DNA of 64,000 nucleotides from RYN-230 sp963717125 (lineage in GTDB: Bacteria > Actinomycetota > Actinomycetes > Streptosporangiales > Streptosporangiaceae), in NCBI GenBank assembly GCA_963717125.1, contig CAVQVG010000020.1, positions 124,001-188,000 on the forward strand, written 5' to 3'. The notes beneath the pieces were generated by a model. The model was given only the letters and a program-made list of their open reading frames with translations. It was not told where the DNA came from and made no database searches. Each line of letters begins with the position of its first letter. Position 1 is the first letter of the stretch. The position numbers were made by a program, and so were the translations under genes. Of the stretch, positions 44,804 to 52,831 are shown piece by piece.

Positions 44804-46114
44804 TCACTCGCTGGGGACATGGTTCATAGTAAGCAGCCCCTCCGGCAGCGGCAGCGGGTCGTCCCCGACGATGACGCCGCCGCCGTGTCCCCAGGTCAGG
44901 TACCGCCAGGACAGGTTGAGTAGCGCGGACATCCGGTTCCGGTGGCCGAGCAGCGTGATCAGGTGCAGCCCGAGCCAGGCCAGCCAGGCCAGCGTGCCGC
45001 GGACCCGGATCCGGCGCGGCAGCTCGACCACGGCGGACCGCCGCCCGATCGTGGCCATGATCCCCTTGTCGTGGTAGCGGAACTCGGTCGCCGGCTGACC
45101 GGCGGCCAGCCGGCGGATCTGCCCGGCCGCGTGCCGCCCGGTCTGCAGCGCCGGCTGGGCCAGCTGCGGCAGCGGCTGATCCTCGATCAGCGCGACGTCA
45201 CCCAGCGCGAAGATCCGGTCCTGGCCACGCACCCGCAGGTCGGGACCGACCAGGATGCGGCGGCCGCGCCCCTGCGGCAGGCCCCAGCCCGCCAGCTCGG
45301 CGGGCCCGCTGACCCCGGCCGCCCACACCGTCACATCGCTGGGCAGCTCGGCGCCGCCGGCCAGGACGACCCGGTCGCTGCGCACCTCGCCGATGGCGGC
45401 GCCGGTCAGCACCTCGACCCCCCGGGCGGCCAGCTGCTGGCGCGCGTACTCGCGCAGCCGCGGGTGGAACGGCAGCAGCAGCGCCGGGGCCTGCTCGACC
45501 AGCCGGATGTGCACCGAGGCCAGATCCACCTCGGGGAACGCCGCGTCCAGCGCGGTGCCGCGCAGCTCGGCCAGCGCGCCGGCCAGCTCCACCCCGGTCG
45601 CGCCGCCGCCGACCACGGTGAAGTTCACCTCCTTGCCCAGCCCCGCGATGTCCAGCCGCTCCAGCCGGGCCATGATGTGGTTGCGCAGCTCGATACTGTC
45701 CCGCCGGGTGTACAGGCCGAGGCTGTGCTCGGCCGCGCCGGGCACCCCGTAGTACGCGGCGGACACCCCGGTGGCCAGCACCAGGTAGTCGTAGCCGAAC
45801 CGCGCGCCGTCGGTCAGCGTGACCTGGCGGGCCGCCGGGTCAAGGCCGGCCAGCTCGCCCAGCCGGAACCGCGCGCCATGGTGCCGGGTGAACGCACGGG
45901 CCGGGTAGGACACGTCGCCCGGCTCCAGCCCGCCGGTGGCCACCTGGTACAGCAGCGGCTGGAACGTGCTGTACACGTTCCGGTCGATCAGCAGCACGTC
46001 GGCACCGCCGCGGGCCAGTTTGTCCACCGCGGCCAGCCCGGCGAAGCCGGCCCCGACCACGATCACCCGGGGCCGGCCCCGGTCAGCTGCCTGGCTCTGG
46101 TTGCGCCGCCACAT
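44804..46114 (-). CDS. ndh: Type II NADH dehydrogenase (NDH-2)
   Basis: I use ATG 46114, with AGAGG about 8 bases upstream, in place of GTG 46123. The 436-residue flavoprotein has an FAD loop 'VIVVGAGFAGLAAVDKL', an NADH loop 'FTVVGGGATGVELAGALAEL', the second FAD motif 'IFALGDVAL' and the quinone-site-type 'QPALQTGRHAAGQI'. A hydrophobic C-terminal stretch ('LAWLAWLGLHLITLLGHRNR') would associate it with the membrane. It transfers electrons from NADH to menaquinone without proton pumping, so it could drain NADH made by the formate dehydrogenase. Confidence 0.93.
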   Translation of the reverse strand: MWRRNQSQAADRGRPRVIVVGAGFAGLAAVDKLARGGADVLLIDRNVYSTFQPLLYQVATGGLEPGDVSYPARAFTRHHGARFRLGELAGLDPAARQVTLTDGARFGYDYLVLATGVSAAYYGVPGAAEHSLGLYTRRDSIELRNHIMARLERLDIAGLGKEVNFTVVGGGATGVELAGALAELRGTALDAAFPEVDLASVHIRLVEQAPALLLPFHPRLREYARQQLAARGVEVLTGAAIGEVRSDRVVLAGGAELPSDVTVWAAGVSGPAELAGWGLPQGRGRRILVGPDLRVRGQDRIFALGDVALIEDQPLPQLAQPALQTGRHAAGQIRRLAAGQPATEFRYHDKGIMATIGRRSAVVELPRRIRVRGTLAWLAWLGLHLITLLGHRNRMSALLNLSWRYLTWGHGGGVIVGDDPLPLPEGLLTMNHVPSE

Positions 46115-46288
46115 TCTTCGCACCTCTTATCAACCCCTTTTTTCGCATAACGCCCCCGCCGCGCGGATCATGCCGCGCCGTTCCCGGCCGCCGGCGGATT
46201 TCACCGCGGATGTTTATCTCGGCTAGGGCGGGCACCGATGGGAGCGTGCCGGGTCGTCCCCGGGGTGGACGCAGACAAGGAGACAGGC

Positions 46289-46667
46289 ATGAAGACCGCT
46301 ACTGGTCTGGCGCTCGTGGCCATCGGGGCCATTCTCGCTTTTGCGGTCACCGCGCATCCGACCGGGCTGAACCTGCAGGCCGCGGGCTGGGTCCTGATCG
46401 TCGTCGGGCTGGCCGGGATGTTCGTGCCGCGGCGCGGCTACGGCTGGCTGCGCCGCCGGATGGTGATCCCGCGGCGGACCGTGGTGCGCCGGCCTGGTGC
46501 GCCTGGCCGCCGTGCCGGCCTCGGTCGTGACCACCGAGGAGATGGACGAGGTGCCGCTGGCTGGGGTGGACCCGGCGGTGTACCCCGGCCGTCAGCTGAG
46601 CAAGGCGGAGGCCGAGGAGATGGGGCTGACCCCGCTCGAGACCGTCGAGGAGTTCCGCCAGGAGTAA
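46289..46667 (+). pseudogene. Small two-helix membrane protein (DUF6458-like) with apparent frameshift near 46490
   Basis: ATG 46289 opens 'MKTATGLALVAIGAILAFAV' and a second helix 'AAGWVLIVVGLAGMF', then 'VPRRGYGWLRRRM'. In this frame the sequence then degenerates into Arg/Gly runs. One frame over it continues as 'LVRLAAVPASVVTTEEMDE', 'VPLAGVDPAVYPGRQLSKAE' and 'ETVEEFRQE', ending at TAA 46665-46667, which is clearly protein-like and acidic. A single base missing near 46490-46497 would join them into about 126 residues. The function of this family is unknown. Confidence 0.65.
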
Positions 46668-46802
46668 TCCACCGGACCAGTTCCGCCGGGACGGCCCCCT
46701 TGCCTGGTTCGCCATGAACCAGGCCCTGGCGGAACACCCGGGGCCGCCGGGCCGGCCGCTGCGGGCCTGCCCGGCGGCCGCACAGCTCACCAGCTCACCC
46801 GT

Positions 46803-48062
46803 TCACCAGTTGAGCGCGGTCAGCTCCGGCTTGGTGCAGACCTGGCCGGACCCGCCCGGCCCGGCCGCGCCGGTCTGCCCGCAGATGGCCAGCAGCACCG
46901 CGGTGGACCACGGGCCGGCGCTGCCGCCGATCCCGGACAGGTTGACGAAGAAGTGCGGCCAGGGCACCGACGGGTTGGTCCACCGCACCTGGCCGGCCGC
47001 CACGTCGTAGCCCCAGGCATCCCCGGTGCCGCCCGGGTCCAGGCCCAGCATGGTGCCGTCGCGGACCGCGTAGAACCCGGACACCCCCGGCGCGGACCCG
47101 CCGGACACGCGCGCCTCGGTGCGGCCGGTCCACGGGTCCACCCCCGCCAGCGCGCTGCCCACGGACAGGTAGAGCAGCCCGTTCACCGGGTCAACGTCCT
47201 CCGGCAGCGCCCCGGCCCGGCGCCACAGCCAGGCCCCGGTCGATCCGCTGTAGGCGATGCTGCCGCGCGGGCTGGTGAACACGACCACGCCGTCGGTGGC
47301 CCGGCTCAGTGCGCCCGCGAACGCGGCGCCCGGCGGCCGGATCAGCCGCTGCGCCCCGGTGTGCAGGTTTATCTTCCGCAACGCCCGTACCGGCCCGCCG
47401 CTCAGGTAGCCCCCGGCCGCCACCGTGAGGTACAGCTCGTTGCCGTCGGTCTTCCAGGCCTGCGCCGCGGCCCCGGTCGGGCGGCGCCAGATGATCGCGC
47501 CGGTCCGGTTGCTGTAGCAGGTCACCGCCGTGTTCCCGACGATCACGGTGCGGGCCGCGTCCGCGCTCACCGCGCCGCCGAACGCGGCTGCCGGGTAGGA
47601 CCGGATCAGCCGGCCGGTGGCCGCGGACAGCACCACGTCGCGCCGCGTGCTGGCCGACCCGGGCGCCCGGCCGGGCACGGTCAACCCGGCCGTGACCACC
47701 TTCGGCCAGCTGCGCACCGACACGATCTGTGCCCCGGCGCCGAACCCGGCCAGCGAGCTGATCCACAGCGGCGTGCCGGTGCTGGCCCGGTAGGCCTGCA
47801 CCGTGGTACCGAAGCCGGCGACGGCCAGTTGCCGGCCCATGGCGGCGTACGCCTCGCCCTGGGCCGGCGTGGTGCCGGCCAGCCCCGGCTGGGCCAGCCA
47901 CGAGCCGGGCAGCGGCTGGGTCCACCGGGCCTGCCCGGCGGACTGGCAGGCCCGGGCGGTGCACGGCCGGGCCGCGGACGCCGGGCCAGGGGCGAGCGCC
48001 AGGGCGAGCAGGATGGCCGCGAAGCCGCCCCGGCGCAGCCATGTCAGCGAAGCCGGCCGCAC
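46803..48062 (-). CDS. Secreted PQQ-like beta-propeller protein
   Basis: GTG 48062 is preceded by GGAGG 7 bases upstream and starts a signal peptide (VRPASLTWLRRGGFAAILLA, cleavage after PGPASA). The 419-residue protein has repeated blades such as 'QAYRASTGTPLWISSLAG', 'VTCYSNRTGAIIWRRPTG' and 'IAYSGSTGAWLWRRAG', the Trp-containing PQQ/quinoprotein-like pattern. No PQQ-ligating residues or catalytic Asp can be confirmed. Paired Cys (CTARAC near the N-terminus; C near the C-terminus) suggest oxidative folding. It is divergent from the PEBP gene. Confidence 0.78.
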   Translation of the reverse strand: MRPASLTWLRRGGFAAILLALALAPGPASAARPCTARACQSAGQARWTQPLPGSWLAQPGLAGTTPAQGEAYAAMGRQLAVAGFGTTVQAYRASTGTPLWISSLAGFGAGAQIVSVRSWPKVVTAGLTVPGRAPGSASTRRDVVLSAATGRLIRSYPAAAFGGAVSADAARTVIVGNTAVTCYSNRTGAIIWRRPTGAAAQAWKTDGNELYLTVAAGGYLSGGPVRALRKINLHTGAQRLIRPPGAAFAGALSRATDGVVVFTSPRGSIAYSGSTGAWLWRRAGALPEDVDPVNGLLYLSVGSALAGVDPWTGRTEARVSGGSAPGVSGFYAVRDGTMLGLDPGGTGDAWGYDVAAGQVRWTNPSVPWPHFFVNLSGIGGSAGPWSTAVLLAICGQTGAAGPGGSGQVCTKPELTALNW

Positions 48063-48146
48063 TCCGGTGCCTCCGATCGGGGGGACGGTTAGGGTCTTCT
48101 GAGAATGCTGCTCATCGGTGAGCCCACTGAAGAAGGTAGGGAAAAG

Positions 48147-48683
48147 ATGACTGATCGCGCACCGCTTCCATACGACTTCCACCCGGAAGTGCCGGCCTTT
48201 ACCGTGTCCAGCCGTGACGTGACGCACGGCGAGATGCTGGGCGACGCGCAGGTCTATAACAGCTTCGGGATGTCCGGTGGCAATATTTCCCCGCAGCTGA
48301 GCTGGTCCGGCTTTCCGCCGGAGACGCAGAGCTTCGCGGTCACCGCCTACGACCCGGACGCGCCCACCGGATCCGGGTTCTGGCACTGGCTGGTGCTGGA
48401 CATCCCGGCGTCGGTCACCGAACTGCCGGCCGGCGCGGGTGCGGCCGGCGGCGCGGGCCTGCCCGCGGGCGCGTTCATGGTGCGCAACGACTACGGCAGC
48501 AAGGACTTCGGCGGGGCGGCGCCGCCGCAGGGTGACCCGCCGCACCGGTACGTGTTCGCCGTGCACGCGCTTGACGTGCCCACGCTGGGCGTGGACTCCG
48601 ACGTGACGCCCGCGGTGGCCGGGTTCAACCTGCGCTTCCACACCATCGCCCGCGGCTTGCTGATCCCGGTGTACGGGCACTGA
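48147..48683 (+). CDS. YbhB/YbcL-family (PEBP-like) protein
   Basis: I chose ATG 48147, preceded by AGGGA; an upstream start at 48105 adds residues without family character. The 178 residues show the PEBP core: 'GNISPQLSWSGFPPETQSFAVTAYDPDAP' spread over the ligand site, 'FWHWLVLDIP', 'RNDYGSKDFGGAAPPQGDPPHRYVFAVHALD' segments. Members bind anions or phospholipids in a pocket; the cellular role in bacteria is unclear. It shares a 84-base divergent promoter region with the secreted propeller gene. Confidence 0.88.
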   Translation: MTDRAPLPYDFHPEVPAFTVSSRDVTHGEMLGDAQVYNSFGMSGGNISPQLSWSGFPPETQSFAVTAYDPDAPTGSGFWHWLVLDIPASVTELPAGAGAAGGAGLPAGAFMVRNDYGSKDFGGAAPPQGDPPHRYVFAVHALDVPTLGVDSDVTPAVAGFNLRFHTIARGLLIPVYGH

Positions 48684-48694
48684 CGCCGGGCCGG

Positions 48695-49822
48695 TCACAG
48701 GCTGGCGACATGCTCCCCGCAGCACGCCGGGTCGTAACCGGGCAGCGTGCCGAGCTGGCCGAGCAGCCACGGTGAGGTGAGCACCTTGCGCAAGGCGTCC
48801 ACTTCCCGGCTGCCCGCCTGGCTGGCCGGGATCACCAGGTCGAAGCGTTCCGCGGCCAGCGGCACGAAGGCCAGCCCGTAGGCCAGCGCGGCGGGCTCGC
48901 TGGCCACCCCCGCGTCGGCCAGCCCGCCCGCGGTGGCCGCGGCGACCTGGAGGTGGCCGCCGGCCCGGGTGCCGTAGCCGCGCAGCGCCGCGGGCCGCAG
49001 GCCGGCCGCGGCCAGTTCCCGGTCCAGCACGTGCCGGGCCTCCGCGCCTTCTTCCCGGTTGACCAGGCGCAGCCCCTGCTCGGCCAGGTCCCGCACCCCG
49101 CGCACCTGGCCGGCCAGGCCGGGCCGGAGCACCAGGCCTTCCCGCCAGGATGCGAACCCGATCACCTCGGCCCCGGACCGGGCCAGCCGCTCCTCGGCTG
49201 GGCCGGTGTTGTACTCCCCGGACCGGCCGAGCAGGTGCGCGCCCGCCGCGTGCACCAGCCCGGCGGCGGCCAGCCGGAGCGCCTCGCCGCTGCCGCACGG
49301 CCACCAGCTGAACCCGACCGGCGGGTCGAGCTGGGCCAGCGGCGTCTCCAGCAGCGGCAGCGCCGGGTCGCAGCCGGCCACCAGTACGGTCGGCCGGGGC
49401 GGCCCGAGCGGGCGGACCGGGGTGGCCGGAGCCGCATCGGCGGGCATCGCCACCACCCCGCCGGCCGGGTGGAACCCGGTGCGGGTGGCCGCGTCGGCCA
49501 GCATGGGCAGCGCGACGAACGACTCTCCCATCGGGGCCAGGCTGACCCGGGCGCCCAGCCCGCCGAGCGGCGCGACCGCGCGGGCGCCGACCACCGGAGC
49601 GGGCATCCGGGGGCCGAACAGCTCCTCCACGGTCACGCCCAGCGTGCTGGCCAGCGCCAGGGCCACCCGCAGCGAGGGGTCGGAGTGCCCGGCCTCGACC
49701 GCGGACACGGCCTGCCGGGACACCCCGGCCATGCCCGCCAGCTGCTGCTGCGAGTAACCGCGGGCCTGCCGGGCGGCGCGCAGCCGCACCCCGCCGTTGA
49801 GCGCTGCGTTCTGCCCCGTCAC
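48695..49822 (-). CDS. HTH (XRE-type) regulator with PBP-like oxyanion-binding domain
   Basis: 375 residues. An N-terminal helix-turn-helix (about 12-65, 'LRAARQARGYSQQQLAGMAGVSRQAVSAVE') is joined to a PBP_like domain (about 140-360) with 'VLVAGCDPALPLLETPLAQ', 'AGAHLLGRSGEYNTGPAEER', 'LRLVNREEGAEARHVLDREL' and 'LAFVPLAAERFDLVIP'. This is the architecture of regulators that sense molybdate/tungstate inside the cell, and the domain is of the same class as the one fused to MoeA at 27862-29772. The gene is the last of the modABC operon (start overlaps the modC stop), so it likely controls that operon. Confidence 0.88.
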   Translation of the reverse strand: MTGQNAALNGGVRLRAARQARGYSQQQLAGMAGVSRQAVSAVEAGHSDPSLRVALALASTLGVTVEELFGPRMPAPVVGARAVAPLGGLGARVSLAPMGESFVALPMLADAATRTGFHPAGGVVAMPADAAPATPVRPLGPPRPTVLVAGCDPALPLLETPLAQLDPPVGFSWWPCGSGEALRLAAAGLVHAAGAHLLGRSGEYNTGPAEERLARSGAEVIGFASWREGLVLRPGLAGQVRGVRDLAEQGLRLVNREEGAEARHVLDRELAAAGLRPAALRGYGTRAGGHLQVAAATAGGLADAGVASEPAALAYGLAFVPLAAERFDLVIPASQAGSREVDALRKVLTSPWLLGQLGTLPGYDPACCGEHVASL

Positions 49823-50850
49823 TGGGTCACCTGCGCGGTGAGCCGGGCGCCGTCCGGGCCGAAGTACGGGGGGTCGAGCAGAGTGATCACGACCTGGCCG
49901 GCTTCGTTGTCTGCGCCGTCGCCGTACCCGGCGCCGGCCTGCGGCTTGTCCGGCAGCCGCACGGTCAGCACCGTCCCGCCCACCTCGATCGCGGCCTCCC
50001 AGCCGGCCCCGGCCGGGCGGCAGGACCGGACCTGGCCGGTCAGCACCAGCCCGCGGCCCGGCTGGGCGGCCGCGGCCACCCGCTCCGGGTGCACGCCGGC
50101 CACGGTGCCGTCCACCGTGCCGGCGCTGGCCGGCACCGGTACGAAGCTCTGGTAGCCGACCAGCTCCGCGACCCGGCGGCTGGCGGGCGCGGTGACCACC
50201 TCGGACGGCGAGCCTTCCTGCAGGATCTGGCCGTGATCCAGCACCGCGAGCCGGTCGGCGAACGCCTGCGCGGCGTCCAGCTCGTGCGCCACCAGGACGG
50301 CGGGCACCTGGCGCGCCGCGATCAGGTTACGGACCAGGTCGGTGAGGTCGCGGCGGAGCGAGGCGTCCAGGCCGGTGTACGGCTCGTCGAGGAGCAGCGC
50401 GTCGCAGTGCGCCAGCAGCAGCCGCCCAAGCGCGACCCGGTGCGCCTGCCCGCCGGACAGCCGGGCCGGCCGGTCGCCGAGCAGCCCGCTGATCCCGAGC
50501 TGGCCCGCGATCTGGCCGACCTCGTCGCCACGGGCCGCCGCGCCGGGCGCGTAGGTCAGGTTCTGCCGGACCGACAGGTGCGGGAACAGGGCCGGGTCCT
50601 GGCGGAGCAGGCCGACCCGGCGGCGCCACGGCGGCACCGCACGGCGCGGCGCGCTGGTCCGGGTGAGCACCCGGCCACCCAGCTCGACGGTGCCCTGGCG
50701 CGGCGGCACCAGCCCGGCGATCACCTCCAGGATCGTGGTCTTGCCCGCCCCGGACGGGCCGAACAGGGCGAGCCGCTCCCCGGGCGCGACGGCGAAGGCC
50801 ACCCGGACCGTGAAGTCCCGGCGGTCAACCTCGACGTCGGCGTTGAGCAC
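49819..50850 (-). CDS. modC: Molybdate/tungstate ABC transporter ATP-binding protein
   Basis: 343 residues with Walker A 'GPSGAGKTT', Q-loop region 'VGLLRQDPALFPHLSV', signature 'LSGGQAHRVALGRLLL' and Walker B 'ALLLDEPYTGLD', then a C-terminal TOBE-like domain (about 250-343) that in ModC binds oxyanion and regulates transport. Starts inside modB (26-base overlap) and ends in a 4-base overlap with the HTH-PBP regulator, so expression is coupled. WtpC/TupC functions are equally possible; the metal cannot be decided from sequence. Confidence 0.9.
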   Translation of the reverse strand: MLNADVEVDRRDFTVRVAFAVAPGERLALFGPSGAGKTTILEVIAGLVPPRQGTVELGGRVLTRTSAPRRAVPPWRRRVGLLRQDPALFPHLSVRQNLTYAPGAAARGDEVGQIAGQLGISGLLGDRPARLSGGQAHRVALGRLLLAHCDALLLDEPYTGLDASLRRDLTDLVRNLIAARQVPAVLVAHELDAAQAFADRLAVLDHGQILQEGSPSEVVTAPASRRVAELVGYQSFVPVPASAGTVDGTVAGVHPERVAAAAQPGRGLVLTGQVRSCRPAGAGWEAAIEVGGTVLTVRLPDKPQAGAGYGDGADNEAGQVVITLLDPPYFGPDGARLTAQVTQ

Positions 50851-51667
50851 GCGCGCTCCAGATGTAGGCGGCCAGTGGCAGTGGCAGCGCGACCACCAGC
50901 AGGACCAGGGCGTACGGCAGCGCCGTGGGCAGGCCGGTCTCCTGCAGCGTGGTCCAGATCTGCAACGGTATCCCGTACGGGTGGTAGGCGATGATCACCA
51001 CCGCGCCGAACGCGCCCATGGCCCGGGCCCAGGCCACCGCGAGCGCCATGGCCAGCCCGGGCGCGGCCAGCGGCAGGGTCACCCGGCGGAACACCCGGGA
51101 CGGCCGGTCGCCGAGCAGCGCGGCCTGCTCCTGGATGCCCGGCTCGACCGCGCTGAACGCCGCCTGCGCGCCGAGTATGTAGTACGGCGCCGACTCGTAC
51201 ACCTCGGCGATGACCAGGGCCAGGAACGTGTTGGTGGCGGACAGGTTGAAGTGCCCGAGCACCTCCCCGATCGGCGTGTACGGGCCGACCATGAAGATCA
51301 GCAGCAGCCCGATCACCAGCGGCGGCAGCAGCAGGCTGAGCAGCACGCCGGTCTCCCAGATGCGCGGGAACGGCAGCGTGCCCTGGGCCAGCTTCCAGGC
51401 CAGCGGGGTGCCCAGGACCACCAGCACGGCCAGCGTGATCGCCCCGGACTGCACCGACACCAGGAGCGGGTCGAGCGCGCCCGGGATGGTCAGCGCGGCA
51501 TCGACGGAGTGCCAGGACAGGTGGACGAGCAGCGCGATCACCGGGCCGAGCAGCGCGAGCCAGACCAGGCCCGCACCGGCCAGCGAGGCGATGGCCGATG
51601 CGGAGCCGATGGTCCGGCGGACGGCCGACCCGGCGACCTGGGCCGGGGGGCTAGCCGCCCAGCTCAT
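50825..51667 (-). CDS. modB: Molybdate/tungstate ABC transporter permease
   Basis: 280 residues with six membrane spans and the EAA-type loop 'EPGIQEQAALLGDRPSRVFRRVTLP', the contact with the ATPase. The N-terminal 25 residues are cytoplasmic. It overlaps modA by 17 bases upstream and modC by 26 bases downstream. It forms the transmembrane channel of the oxyanion importer. Confidence 0.9.
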   Translation of the reverse strand: MSWAASPPAQVAGSAVRRTIGSASAIASLAGAGLVWLALLGPVIALLVHLSWHSVDAALTIPGALDPLLVSVQSGAITLAVLVVLGTPLAWKLAQGTLPFPRIWETGVLLSLLLPPLVIGLLLIFMVGPYTPIGEVLGHFNLSATNTFLALVIAEVYESAPYYILGAQAAFSAVEPGIQEQAALLGDRPSRVFRRVTLPLAAPGLAMALAVAWARAMGAFGAVVIIAYHPYGIPLQIWTTLQETGLPTALPYALVLLVVALPLPLAAYIWSARAQRRRRG

Positions 51668-52679
51668 TCCGCACGGCCGCCGGGACCGCGCTGCTGTCCC
51701 CGACCACGGTCGGCGTGATCATCGTGAACCCGCCCGCCTTGTACTGGGCCAGCCCGGTGGGCGACAGCGTGTACTTGACGAACGCGGTGCCGGCCGGGGT
51801 GGGCGTGCCGATGATGGTGATGTCGATCACCTGCGGCGAGCCGCTCTTGGTCGTCTTGGGCTGGCCCGGTGGCTTGATCGTCACCGTCGCCTTGGCGTAC
51901 TGGTTGGCCATCGACGCGTCGGCCAGGCTGATCTGCGGCGGCAGCTTGATGTAGGCCAGGTGCAGCTCCACGGCCTGGGTGATGAACGCGCTGGACGCGT
52001 CGAGCTGGCCGGACTGCAGCGTGGCGTCCAGCGAGGACTCGGCGTAGATCTGCGACGAGTTGGCCGTGCCCCAGTCCGACGTGCCTAGGATCTTGCTCAC
52101 CGTGTCCTTCGGCAGGTGGTAGTACATCTGGGCCAGTTCGAGCATATAGATGAAGTCGCGGCCCTGCGGGTCGATGTTGGGGTCGGTCCGGCCGAGCTTG
52201 AGGCCCTTGGTCTGCAGCAGGGTGGCGAACAGCCCCTTGAGCGGCTTCGAGCCGTCCGCGTACGCCTTGAACTGGCTGGCGTACTTGCTGTTCGGGTTGT
52301 ACGCCACCACCATCTGGGTGCCCGCGTAGGGGATATACCACTTGGTGAACTTGGGCTGCAGCGGGGTGATGTTGTCAGCGCCGACGGCCTCGAACACGTT
52401 CGGGGTGATCTCCTTGGCGGCGATGTCCGCCTCCAGCGCCCCGGAGGCATCCCCATGGCCGGTGTACTGATAGCCGGTGGCCTTGGTGAAGGCCGGGCCG
52501 GCCACCTTCTCGTTCAGGAACTGCAACGACGAGGCATAGGCCACGCTGGCCGTGCCCTTAGCGGTCGGGCTCGGGCTGGACGAGGAGCCAGACGACGAGT
52601 TGGCCGAAGAACCGCAGCCGGCGGCGGCGAGCGCCGCGCAGAGGATCACCAGGAGCGTGCCGGTACGTGTATGCGCCAT
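51651..52679 (-). CDS. modA: Molybdate/tungstate-binding lipoprotein (ModA/WtpA-like)
   Basis: I start at ATG 52679, which gives a lipoprotein signal ('RTGTLLVILCAALAAAGC', lipobox AAGC). After a Ser-rich linker come 'SVAYASSLQFLNEKVAGPAF', 'ASGALEADIAAKEITPN' and 'VVAYNPNSKYASQFKAYADG', the extended WtpA-like form rather than the classical ModA. About 342 residues. It captures molybdate or tungstate outside the membrane. It is first in the four-gene operon modA-modB-modC-regulator and divergent from the LuxR-family regulator. Confidence 0.87.
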   Translation of the reverse strand: MAHTRTGTLLVILCAALAAAGCGSSANSSSGSSSSPSPTAKGTASVAYASSLQFLNEKVAGPAFTKATGYQYTGHGDASGALEADIAAKEITPNVFEAVGADNITPLQPKFTKWYIPYAGTQMVVAYNPNSKYASQFKAYADGSKPLKGLFATLLQTKGLKLGRTDPNIDPQGRDFIYMLELAQMYYHLPKDTVSKILGTSDWGTANSSQIYAESSLDATLQSGQLDASSAFITQAVELHLAYIKLPPQISLADASMANQYAKATVTIKPPGQPKTTKSGSPQVIDITIIGTPTPAGTAFVKYTLSPTGLAQYKAGGFTMITPTVVGDSSAVPAAVRNELGG

Positions 52680-52752
52680 GACTGTGAAACTAGCTACCGT
52701 GACTTGCGCGGCGCAAGAAGATCTAACATCAAGATCGTGCAACACATTAACC

Positions 52753-52779
52753 GGGACACTGGCTCGCTGGGACACTGGC
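52753..52779. promoter_or_regulatory. Direct repeat GGGACACTGGC x2 upstream of modA
   Basis: Two identical 11-base copies (52753-52763 and 52769-52779) start 16 bases apart in the 152-base gap between modA (minus) and the LuxR-type regulator (plus). The position fits a regulator-binding site for either gene. The HTH-PBP regulator of the mod operon is a candidate; this is inference. Confidence 0.4.
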
Positions 52780-52831
52780 GCCGGTTGATGCGAGACTGAT
52801 CCCGGGCGGTAAATACCTAACTAAAGGGCAC

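Noticed and set aside
46803..49304. Extension of the secreted PQQ-like protein to 833 codons
   Set aside because: The upstream part is antisense to the PEBP gene and overlaps the regulator; the signal peptide starts at GTG 48062 with a good ribosome site.
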